This document shows, in pieces, positions 1 to 6,761 of a stretch of DNA of 64,000 nt. The position numbers and the translations under genes are program-made. Numbering within the stretch: position 1 is the first letter of the stretch; every line of letters begins with the position of its first letter. The DNA is taken from the NCBI RefSeq assembly GCF_965214215.1, contig NZ_CBDCBD010000003.1:868001-932000 (forward strand). Reading direction: 5' to 3'. The DNA comes from Poriferisodalis sp965214215. GTDB taxonomy: Bacteria; Actinomycetota; Acidimicrobiia; Acidimicrobiales; Poriferisodalaceae. The notes under the pieces were generated by a model. That model was not told where the DNA came from, ran no database searches, and saw only the letters and a program-made list of their open reading frames with translations.

Positions 1-90
1 GTGGACGGTGAGGGAGTTCGTTACCGGGCGAGCCTGAACCCTCGTGGACGGCTGGTGCTCACCGCCGCACGGCGAGCGAGCCTGCTCTGA
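1..90 (+). CDS. C-terminal end of an unidentified protein (partial)
   Basis: From base 1 an open frame reads 29 codons to a TGA at 88-90. The tail is basic and ends RRASLL, which looks like a real protein C-terminus, but it is too short to recognise. It converges on the DUF3499 gene, with two copies of a dispersed repeat between them. The start lies outside the window. Whether this is coding at all is uncertain. Confidence 0.35.
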   Translation: MDGEGVRYRASLNPRGRLVLTAARRASLL

Positions 91-134
91 GACGTGAGCC
101 GCCAGGCGCGCCTCCGCGTTGGCGAACTTCTTGT

Positions 135-245
135 TTCCCGCTCTTGTTCGCTGCGCTCACGGGCCGCTCGGGCCACGGCTTCGCCCTGTGCTTCCCGCTC
201 TTGTTCGCTGCGCTCACGGGCCGCTCGGACCCGGGGCTCAGCCTC
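135..245 (+). repeat. two tandem short copies of the dispersed TTCCCGCTCTTGTTCGC repeat
   Basis: Copy A starts at 135 and copy B at 192. Both read TTCCCGCTCTTGTTCGC followed by TGCGCTCACGGGCCGCTCGG. The same core recurs at 15610, 56425 and, inverted, at 63232. These two copies are the short version, lacking the CATTCTGATGCGGTTGTG segment of the long copies. They lie between two converging genes. Function unknown; see the findings. Confidence 0.75.
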
Positions 246-632
246 TTAGCGCGACGGCGAGGCGCGGAAGGCCCGTTCGAGCAGCGACGACGGTGCATGC
301 TCGGGGTCGGGTCCTGGCATGTCGGTCGGCTCGGGACGGGACCGCGGCTTGAACAGCGGTTCAACTCCCTCTGGGGCTTCGGCGCTCGGTGCCGGCGGGG
401 TCATCGCCGGTTCTGGCTCAGGCGCCCGGCGGTCGTCAAGCTCCCACCCAACCGGCACTTTGATCCGATCGGCGTGGGCTCGGCACAACGGCATGATCAT
501 GTCTCGCTGGCGGGAGGTGCCAGCGATCGTGGCGGCATCGAGGTCGTCGAGCCACGCCCTCGTCTGGGGCACGTCGTAGCCCAGCTCGGCCGTGGCCATC
601 TCGGTGCACATCCCTCGAACACACTGCAACAT
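246..632 (-). CDS. DUF3499 family protein
   Basis: A 128-residue protein matching the small actinobacterial DUF3499 family, whose function is unknown. The N-terminal 70 residues carry the family layout: an early Cys pair (LQCVRGMCTEMA), then LCRAHADRIKVPVGWE, where the family has a Cys-x2-His-A and a P-x-GW-E motif. The rest is a proline-rich low-complexity linker ending in a conserved-looking SSLLERAFRA tail. I chose the ATG at 632 because the family begins a few residues before the first Cys; the frame stays open upstream but that part does not resemble the family. The Cys/His residues could bind a metal (inference). It is transcribed away from the acyl-CoA dehydrogenase. Confidence 0.75.
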   Translation of the reverse strand: MLQCVRGMCTEMATAELGYDVPQTRAWLDDLDAATIAGTSRQRDMIMPLCRAHADRIKVPVGWELDDRRAPEPEPAMTPPAPSAEAPEGVEPLFKPRSRPEPTDMPGPDPEHAPSSLLERAFRASPSR

Positions 633-766
633 GGCAGTCGAAGGTACCGGCGCGCTCGGGACCGGTCGGGGATAGGCCGCCGGCCCGGTGCCGATCGGGC
701 GATCTCGGTAGGGTTCTCTGCGCCAGAGGCAGACCTGCCGACGGCGAGCACACGAGGGGAGCCGCT

Positions 767-2101
767 GTGGTTGGCGGAGCATTGAAGTCAGCGAGCATGG
801 ACGATTTCGATCTGCGGATGTCCGCCGCGGTCGAGCCGCTGTACGAAGCGGTCAAGGCGTTCATCCGCGACGAAGTCGACCCCATCACCGAGGAATTTCA
901 CCGGATGGGTGAGAACCGCGAAGACCGCTGGAGCTGGGCACCCGGCCAGCTCGAGCTGCTGGAGGGTGCCAAGAACAAGGCACGCGAGCAGGGCCTGTGG
1001 AATTTCTTCCTGCCCGACGCCGAGACCGGCGAGGGCTTGAGCAACCTCGACTACGCCTACATCGCCAATGAGCTGGGCAAGAACCGGCTGGCCTCGGAGT
1101 GCCTGAACTGCTCCGCGCCCGACACCGGCAACATGGAGGTGCTCGAGCGCGTCGGCACGCCTGAGCAGAAGCAGCAATGGCTCGAGCCGCTGCTCGAGGG
1201 CAAGATCCGCTCTGCTTATGCCATGACCGAGCCGGCCGTGATGAGCTCGGACGCCAAGCAGGTGCAGACCAACGCGGTGCTCGACGGCGACGAGTGGCTG
1301 ATCAACGGCGAGAAGTTCTACATCTCCGGTGCCGGCGACCCCCGCTGCAAGATCATGATCACCATGGTGCGCACCAACCCCGATGCCGACACCTACAAGC
1401 AGCAATCGCAGATCCTCGTGCCGATCGACGCTCCCGGCGTCAACATCTTGGGCCCGATGCACGTCTTCGGCTCTGACGACGCCCCGCACGGCCACATGCA
1501 CATCACCTTTGAGGATGTGCGCGTGCCCCGCGACAACATCCTGCTGGGCGAAGGCCGCGGCTTCGAGATCTCTCAGCTGCGGCTGGGACCGGGTCGCATC
1601 CACCACTGCATGCGCTCCATCGGCACCGCCGAGAAGGCCATCGAGATGATGGTCGACCGGGGACTGAGCCGCGAGGGCTTCGGCAAGAAGCTCATCAACC
1701 TGGGCAAGAACATGGAGGTCGTGTCGCGGTCACGCATCGAGGTCGAGGCCATGCGGCTGATGGTGCTGCGGGCGGCCCAGGCCATGGACACGCTCGGCAA
1801 CGCCGAGGCGCGCGTCTGGGTGAGCGCTGTCAAGGCAATGGTGCCCGAGAAGTGCTGCGACATCATCAACGAAGCGATCCAGATGCATGGGGCTGCTGGG
1901 GTTTCGCAGTGGTTCCCGCTGGCTGACATGTGGCATGCGCAGCGGACACTGCGGCTGGCTGATGGGCCTGATGAGGTGCATCACCATGTGGTGGCTCGCG
2001 CCGAGGTCAAGACGCGTGAGAGTGAGCGATCCATGGGGCTTGCTGTCGACCACACGCTCGATGGGCCAGTCGGATCGGCCATGGCCTTTTCTGGGCCCTA
2101 G
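767..2101 (+). CDS. acyl-CoA dehydrogenase (ACAD10/11-like)
   Basis: A full-length flavin-dependent acyl-CoA dehydrogenase of about 440 residues, predicted to form the alpha,beta-double bond of an acyl-CoA thioester in the cytoplasm using FAD. The FAD/substrate motif YAMTEPAVMSSDA lies near residue 150 and the C-terminal RLADGPDEVHHHVVARAE is typical of the ACAD10/11-like subgroup that often handles branched or hydroxy acyl chains. The GTG at 767 has GGGGAG just upstream; an ATG at 797 is an alternative start 10 codons in. It converges on an acyl-CoA synthetase across a palindrome, so the pair may act on the same acyl substrate (inference). Confidence 0.9.
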   Translation: MVGGALKSASMDDFDLRMSAAVEPLYEAVKAFIRDEVDPITEEFHRMGENREDRWSWAPGQLELLEGAKNKAREQGLWNFFLPDAETGEGLSNLDYAYIANELGKNRLASECLNCSAPDTGNMEVLERVGTPEQKQQWLEPLLEGKIRSAYAMTEPAVMSSDAKQVQTNAVLDGDEWLINGEKFYISGAGDPRCKIMITMVRTNPDADTYKQQSQILVPIDAPGVNILGPMHVFGSDDAPHGHMHITFEDVRVPRDNILLGEGRGFEISQLRLGPGRIHHCMRSIGTAEKAIEMMVDRGLSREGFGKKLINLGKNMEVVSRSRIEVEAMRLMVLRAAQAMDTLGNAEARVWVSAVKAMVPEKCCDIINEAIQMHGAAGVSQWFPLADMWHAQRTLRLADGPDEVHHHVVARAEVKTRESERSMGLAVDHTLDGPVGSAMAFSGP

Positions 2102-2112
2102 TCACTAAACCC

Positions 2113-2228
2113 GGGGCGAACAGAGGCATGGCCTCCGTGCTTCAAACAGATGAAGCGCTTCGTGCGCTATCTGGGTGTGCGAGGAGCGCTTCATAACTGC
2201 GCGCGGAGGCCATGCCTCTGCCCGCCCC
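2113..2228. terminator. long imperfect palindrome between convergent genes
   Basis: CAGAGGCATGGCCTCC (2121-2136) is repeated exactly inverted at 2205-2220. The symmetry extends outward through GGGGCG and inward, with gaps, to ATGAAGCGCT and its inverted partner. The whole element is about 115 bp and fills the space between the acyl-CoA dehydrogenase stop and the synthetase stop. There is no T-run, so this is not a classical intrinsic terminator. A bidirectional transcription stop or a small palindromic mobile element both fit. Confidence 0.55.
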
Positions 2229-2243
2229 TCGTTTCGCCGCACC

Positions 2244-3875
2244 TCAAGCGTGGGCGGGGTCGCCTAGGTCTCTCAGGGCCCAGTCTCTGAGTTCTACTTT
2301 GCGGATCTTGCCCGACGGGGTGGTGGGCATTTCCTCTACGAAGATCACCTTTCGGGGGATCTTGAAGCTGGCTATCCGGCCTTGGCAGCGCTCGATGAGC
2401 GCGTCCTCGGTGATGTCTGGCGGGGCGGTGGCCGTGAGCTGGACGAAGGCGACCGGGACTTCTACGAGGCGGGGGTCGGGGTAACCGACTACTGCTATCT
2501 GTTCGACGCCGTCGGCTTCGAGCAGATAGCCCTCTACTTCGGCGGGGGAGACGTTCTCGCCGCCTACTTTCAGCATGTCTTTGTGGCGGCCGATGAAGAC
2601 GGCGTGGCCGTCGGGGCGCATTCTTGCTATGTCGCCGGTGTCGAGCCAGCCGTCATCGCCGAGCACTTCGGCGGTGGCCTCGGGGCGACGCCAGTAGCCC
2701 TCCATCACGGTGTAGCCGCGCACGAACAGTGCTCCTGGGGCGTCAGGCAGGCACTCTTGCCCCGTCTCGAGGTCTCGGATCTGGTACTCGATGCCGTCCA
2801 TGGGGTAGCCGGAGGCTTCGGTGCGCTGCTCGACGGAATGGGTGGGGTGGCTGCAGCTCACGAACGCCCACGACTCGCTCATGCCCCAGCCCGAGATGGT
2901 GGGGCAGAACACTTCCTGCGCACGCCGAGCGATGGGTGTGGACGACTCCATGCCCGCCGCCAGGGTTCCCATTCGCAGGCTGGACATGTCGCGGGGGTGC
3001 TCGTCCTGGGCGCGTAGCAGGTCGCCCCAGTGGGAGTCGAAACCGTGGAGGACCGTGCCGCCATGGGACTCCACTTCTGCCAGCACGGCGGCTGGGTCAA
3101 ACGTGTCGAACAGCACCTGGCAGCCGCCCGTGAGCACCGCCTGGATCGACACCTCGCCGAAGCCGAACAGATGGAATAGCGGCAGGTAGCTCATGTGGAT
3201 GTCATTGAAAGTGTGACCCAGCAACATTGCGCGTTCGCGGCTGTTGCGCAGCGGGCGGTGGGTGTGCACGACGCCCTTGGGGTGGCCGGTCGTGCCCGAC
3301 GTGTAGGCCAGCATCATGCGGTCGTCGACTGTCACGCTGGCAGCACGTTCGGCCAGTTCCGCGTCGGTGACACGCTCGCCTGCGGCCAGCAGATCGTCCC
3401 AACCCATCGCATCGGCGAGCGCGTCGTCACGGTCCGCTCCGGTGAACACGACCCTCTCGAGGTGCCCCGCATCAACGATGTCGGGATGGGCCTCGCAGAG
3501 CATCGCTCGGTAGTCGATCGGCCCCGATTGGTCCATCGAGATCATGAACCGGCTCTCCGACTGCGCCACCGTGTAGGCCACGTCGTCAGTCCGGTACCGG
3601 GTATTCAACGGCACGATGCAGCCGCCCACCTTCGGAATGGCGTACTGCAACCACAGCCACTCGGGCAAGTTGGTCATCCACACGGCCACGTGGTCGCCGC
3701 GTTGCGTTCCCAGCGCGATGAGCCCCTTTGCGACGCGGTCCACCTCTGTGACGAAGTCGTTGTAGCTCCAGCGGCGGTCACCGAAGACCACCGCCGGGCG
3801 GTTTCCCCACATGCGAGCCGCACGATCGACGGCGTCCCCCAGCAGCAGCCAGTCATAGGTCGCACCTTTGGACAT
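2244..3875 (-). CDS. AMP-dependent acyl-CoA synthetase
   Basis: A 543-residue class I adenylate-forming enzyme that would activate a carboxylic acid to its acyl-CoA by way of an acyl-AMP. Visible motifs are the P-loop YTSGTTGHPKGVVHTH near residue 190, the hinge region GWLDTGDIARMRPDG followed by GRHKDMLKVGGENVSPAEVE, and the catalytic lysine motif PTTPSGKIRK near the C-terminus. The ATG at 3875 is chosen because the open frame further upstream overlaps the start of the divergent LLM gene and does not resemble the family. Substrate cannot be told from sequence; fatty, aryl or sterol side-chain acids are possible. Confidence 0.92.
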   Translation of the reverse strand: MSKGATYDWLLLGDAVDRAARMWGNRPAVVFGDRRWSYNDFVTEVDRVAKGLIALGTQRGDHVAVWMTNLPEWLWLQYAIPKVGGCIVPLNTRYRTDDVAYTVAQSESRFMISMDQSGPIDYRAMLCEAHPDIVDAGHLERVVFTGADRDDALADAMGWDDLLAAGERVTDAELAERAASVTVDDRMMLAYTSGTTGHPKGVVHTHRPLRNSRERAMLLGHTFNDIHMSYLPLFHLFGFGEVSIQAVLTGGCQVLFDTFDPAAVLAEVESHGGTVLHGFDSHWGDLLRAQDEHPRDMSSLRMGTLAAGMESSTPIARRAQEVFCPTISGWGMSESWAFVSCSHPTHSVEQRTEASGYPMDGIEYQIRDLETGQECLPDAPGALFVRGYTVMEGYWRRPEATAEVLGDDGWLDTGDIARMRPDGHAVFIGRHKDMLKVGGENVSPAEVEGYLLEADGVEQIAVVGYPDPRLVEVPVAFVQLTATAPPDITEDALIERCQGRIASFKIPRKVIFVEEMPTTPSGKIRKVELRDWALRDLGDPAHA

Positions 3876-4014
3876 GGCCGCAGCGTATGCGAGTGGTGTC
3901 TTGCCCCGCCCAGCCTCCCCGCGACACCAATGGACGGTGGGGGCTACGTTGAGCGAATTCGTGCTCGCCCCAGCAGCACAGGCAACCCGACCCCGCACCC
4001 ACTGGAGACACATC

Positions 4015-5043
4015 GTGGAATTCGATCTGATGACCGGCTCATCGACCTGGAGCGATGCGGCCGACCTGGCCCGCAAGGTCGAGGGCGCCGGCTTCTCGGG
4101 GATGCTCTACACCGAGACCGGTCAGGTGCCGTGGATGCAGCTCGCCGCAGCCGCCATGGCGGCCCCCAGCCTCACGTTCACGACCGGCATCGCGGTGGCC
4201 TTCCCTCGCAGCCCGATGGTGTCGGCGCAGATCGCCTGGGAACTCGCCGGCGAGACCAACGGCCGCTTCCGGCTGGGCCTCGGCAGCCAGGTGAAAGGTC
4301 ACATCGTGCGGCGATATGGGGTCGAATTCGATCGCCCGGCGGCGCGCATGCGCGACTACGTCGGGGCAGTGCAGGCGTGCCTGCGGGCCTTCCGGCGAGA
4401 AGAGAAGCTCAGCTACGAAGGCGAGTTCTTCAACCTGAGCCTGCTGCCGGCACAATGGGCGCCGCGCGCGCACGACCACGGCGACGTGAAGGTCGATATC
4501 TCGTCTGTCGGTCCCATCATGAACGGCGTGGCCGGCGAGGTTGCCGACGGCGTTCACGTCCACCCGATGCACACGATGCACTACATCCGCGAACGGCTGC
4601 TGCCTGAGGTGGCCCGGGGTGCTGAGCGAACCGGTCGTGACGTCGCCGACATCGACCTGATCGTGCCGGTATTCGCCGCACCCGGCGACACACCCGACGA
4701 GCTGGCACCGCTCATCAGGCGGGCCAAGACGCAGATCGCGTTCTACGGCACCACACCGAACTATGCGTTCCAATTCACAGATCTGGGCTACGAGGGCGTC
4801 ACCGACAAGCTGCGCCAACTCATGAGCACCGGCGATATCGCTGGCATGGCCGACACCATTACCGACGACATGCTCGAGCACTTCGCTGTCGTCGGGCCAT
4901 GGGACGAGATGGCAGACCGGCTGAAAGACCGTTACACGGGCACCGCCGCCCGGGTGGTCATGTACCTGGCCGAGGAGCAGATCCGCAAGGACCCCGACAT
5001 GGTCCACAAGTGGGGCGACGTGGCCCAAGCCACCCGCGCCTGA
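4015..5043 (+). CDS. LLM-class (luciferase-like) flavin or F420-dependent oxidoreductase
   Basis: A 342-residue TIM-barrel protein of the bacterial luciferase-like family, which uses FMN or coenzyme F420 for oxidations and reductions. The early AAPSLTFTTGIAVAFPRSP strand and the ELAGETNGRFRLGLGSQVK segment are typical of the F420-dependent subgroup in actinobacteria, annotated as TIGR03617-like. The start is the GTG at 4015 with GGAG eight bases upstream. It is divergent from the acyl-CoA synthetase and is followed 74 bp later by an SDR, suggesting a shared catabolic unit. Substrate unknown. Confidence 0.85.
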   Translation: MEFDLMTGSSTWSDAADLARKVEGAGFSGMLYTETGQVPWMQLAAAAMAAPSLTFTTGIAVAFPRSPMVSAQIAWELAGETNGRFRLGLGSQVKGHIVRRYGVEFDRPAARMRDYVGAVQACLRAFRREEKLSYEGEFFNLSLLPAQWAPRAHDHGDVKVDISSVGPIMNGVAGEVADGVHVHPMHTMHYIRERLLPEVARGAERTGRDVADIDLIVPVFAAPGDTPDELAPLIRRAKTQIAFYGTTPNYAFQFTDLGYEGVTDKLRQLMSTGDIAGMADTITDDMLEHFAVVGPWDEMADRLKDRYTGTAARVVMYLAEEQIRKDPDMVHKWGDVAQATRA

Positions 5044-5117
5044 GCGGATTCGCCCCGGGGCACTGGGCAGCAGCTCCCCGCACCTTGCAATCGCAGCAGT
5101 CGACGAATGGAGACGAC

Positions 5118-5888
5118 GTGAACGATGACGGCAACGCAAACCGGGTGGCGCTGGTCACCGGCGGCGGCCGGGGCATCGGCCGCGAGATCTGCCTGGGGCT
5201 GGCTCGAGACGGCCGCCGGGTCGCGGTAGCCGACTTGCGAGTGCCCGAGGCCACTGACACGGCAGCCGCTATCAACGCGGCGGGCGGCACGGCAATCGCT
5301 GTCGAGATGGATGTGTCTGACGCCGATGCCGTTGCCGCCGGTCTCCGGGCGGTCGTCGACGAACTGGGGCCGGTCGAAGTGCTCGTCAACTGCGCGGGTT
5401 GGGACGAGCTGCGGCCCTTCGTCACCACCGACGAGGACTTCTGGGACCGCGTCATCGAGATCAACTACAAGGGCCCGCTGCGGACGACGCAGGGTTGCCT
5501 GGGGGCCATGACTGAGGCCGGCTTCGGCCGCATCGTAAACATCGGCTCCGATGCCGGCCGGGTGGGTTCCTCGGGCGAAGCCGTGTACGCCGGCGCCAAG
5601 GGCGGCGTCATTGCCTTCACCAAGACCATCGCCCGCGAGGTAGCGCGGCGGGGCATCACTGCGAACGTGGTGTGTCCTGGACCGACCGACACTCCGCTGC
5701 TGGAAGAGATCGCGGCGGCGACCGACACGAGCGACAAGATCATCGGGGCGATGGCTCGGGCTGTGCCGATGAAGCGCATAGGGCAGCCGCACGAGGTGGC
5801 GGCGGCTGTTGTTTTCTTGTGCAGCGAGGAAGCTGGCTACATCACTGGACAGACTTTGTCTGTCAGTGGTGGTCTCACGATGGCCTGA
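5118..5888 (+). CDS. short-chain dehydrogenase/reductase, BadH-like
   Basis: A 256-residue classical SDR that would oxidise a hydroxyacyl-CoA or similar alcohol with NAD(P). The Rossmann motif TGGGRGIG is near residue 15, NCAG near 95, the catalytic Ser in NIGSDAGRVGSSGEA, and YAGAK gives the Tyr and Lys. The segment NCAGWDELRPF...SDAGRVGSSGEAVYA strongly recalls BadH, 2-hydroxycyclohexanecarboxyl-CoA dehydrogenase of anaerobic benzoate degradation; that substrate is not proven. The start is GTG 5118 after GGAG. Three small fragments of this gene are scattered downstream (6664-6746, 9411-9465, 10358-10397). Confidence 0.88.
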   Translation: MNDDGNANRVALVTGGGRGIGREICLGLARDGRRVAVADLRVPEATDTAAAINAAGGTAIAVEMDVSDADAVAAGLRAVVDELGPVEVLVNCAGWDELRPFVTTDEDFWDRVIEINYKGPLRTTQGCLGAMTEAGFGRIVNIGSDAGRVGSSGEAVYAGAKGGVIAFTKTIAREVARRGITANVVCPGPTDTPLLEEIAAATDTSDKIIGAMARAVPMKRIGQPHEVAAAVVFLCSEEAGYITGQTLSVSGGLTMA

Positions 5889-5959
5889 TCGATTCCATCC
5901 GACCGAGTGTGGGTCATCGGGTCCTGTGAGCGTGTGGTAGGCCAGCGTCAACGGAAGGC

Positions 5960-6063
5960 TCATGGCGAGCCATCACGGACATCAGCTACCGCCCGACCAT
6001 CGACGAAGTCAAATGGCTGCTCAACATCGACATCCTGAGCGCGGGCAACGTCACGGTTCGGTA
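5960..6063 (+). pseudogene. possible 3' remnant of an unidentified gene
   Basis: A short open stretch ending in TAG encodes a coding-like tail (ITDISYRPTIDEVKWLLNID, then a few more residues) with no plausible start. It sits between the SDR and a lipoprotein gene in an area rich in gene scraps. I do not recognise the family. It may simply be the 5' flank of the lipoprotein gene. Confidence 0.25.
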
Positions 6064-6072
6064 GAGCGCGAA

Positions 6073-6639
6073 ATGGCAGAGCGACGAATCGCGGGCGAAC
6101 GTCCGACGCGACGGGCGGCGGCGGGTGCGACATGCACAGCGCTGGCTTTGGTCATTGCGGGGACGCTGCTGGCAGGATGCGACCACGTCGGTGTTCGCAT
6201 ACCTGAACGGCCCAGCGCGGCGTTCGCGCCCGAGTTCAAGGGCATGTGGGACTATCAGCGTCTCGGCGACTTCTCGGCGACATCCGATTCCCTACTCGCA
6301 GGCATCCTTGCCATTGAAGGAGAATGCGCTCTTGTCATCGACGCCGAATCCCCATACGAATATGAACGACGCACGATGCTGCTGTTGCCTCGGCTCATGC
6401 CGCGTTTCCGGCCCTCTACATCTCGTTATACGGACGAGGATGTCCGAGGGCTCGAACATGCGATCGCATGGCTGCCGACATTGTACGACGATGACTCCCA
6501 ATCTCTCTGGGTTGGAGCCGGCGAGCGCGTGGCGATCGGCGACCGAGTGTCGCTCAGCGGATGGCCGACCGACGAGCAGCGCGAGGAATGCGACGCTGAC
6601 TGGTCATGGCACGCGATGCACATAGAACAGTGGCCGTGA
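6073..6639 (+). CDS. putative lipoprotein of unknown function
   Basis: A 188-residue protein with an Arg-rich N-terminus, a hydrophobic stretch (ALALVIAGTLLAGC) and a clear lipobox LAGC, so it should be lipidated by Lgt (encoded at 30929-31876) and anchored outside the membrane. The mature part holds a few tryptophans, acidic patches and a short predicted beta-rich region (GERVAIGDRVSLSGWP). I recognise no family. The start is taken as ATG 6073 because it gives a normal signal peptide; the Shine-Dalgarno is weak. Confidence 0.55.
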   Translation: MAERRIAGERPTRRAAAGATCTALALVIAGTLLAGCDHVGVRIPERPSAAFAPEFKGMWDYQRLGDFSATSDSLLAGILAIEGECALVIDAESPYEYERRTMLLLPRLMPRFRPSTSRYTDEDVRGLEHAIAWLPTLYDDDSQSLWVGAGERVAIGDRVSLSGWPTDEQREECDADWSWHAMHIEQWP

Positions 6640-6663
6640 TCGAGTTTTCGAGTGAACCGGGTA

Positions 6664-6746
6664 GGACGAGCTGCGGCTCTTCCTCACCACCGATGAGGAC
6701 TTCTGGGACCGCGTCGTCGAGATCAACTAGGAGGGCCCCGTTGCGG
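6664..6746 (+). pseudogene. fragment of the SDR gene at 5402-5483
   Basis: About 82 bp copy the middle of the upstream SDR (from GGACGAGCTGCGG through GAGATCAACTA) with roughly a tenth of the bases changed. An in-frame TAG replaces the Tyr codon of INYKG. It has no start and is not a gene. Its orientation matches the parent copy. Confidence 0.75.
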
Positions 6747-6761
6747 AGGCGGCGCGTGCTC

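Noticed and set aside
3195..4607. long plus-strand frame of 470 codons opposite the acyl-CoA synthetase
   Set aside because: It is an antisense shadow produced by high-GC codon use; its translation is Arg/His-rich with no family features, while the opposite strand is a clear enzyme.
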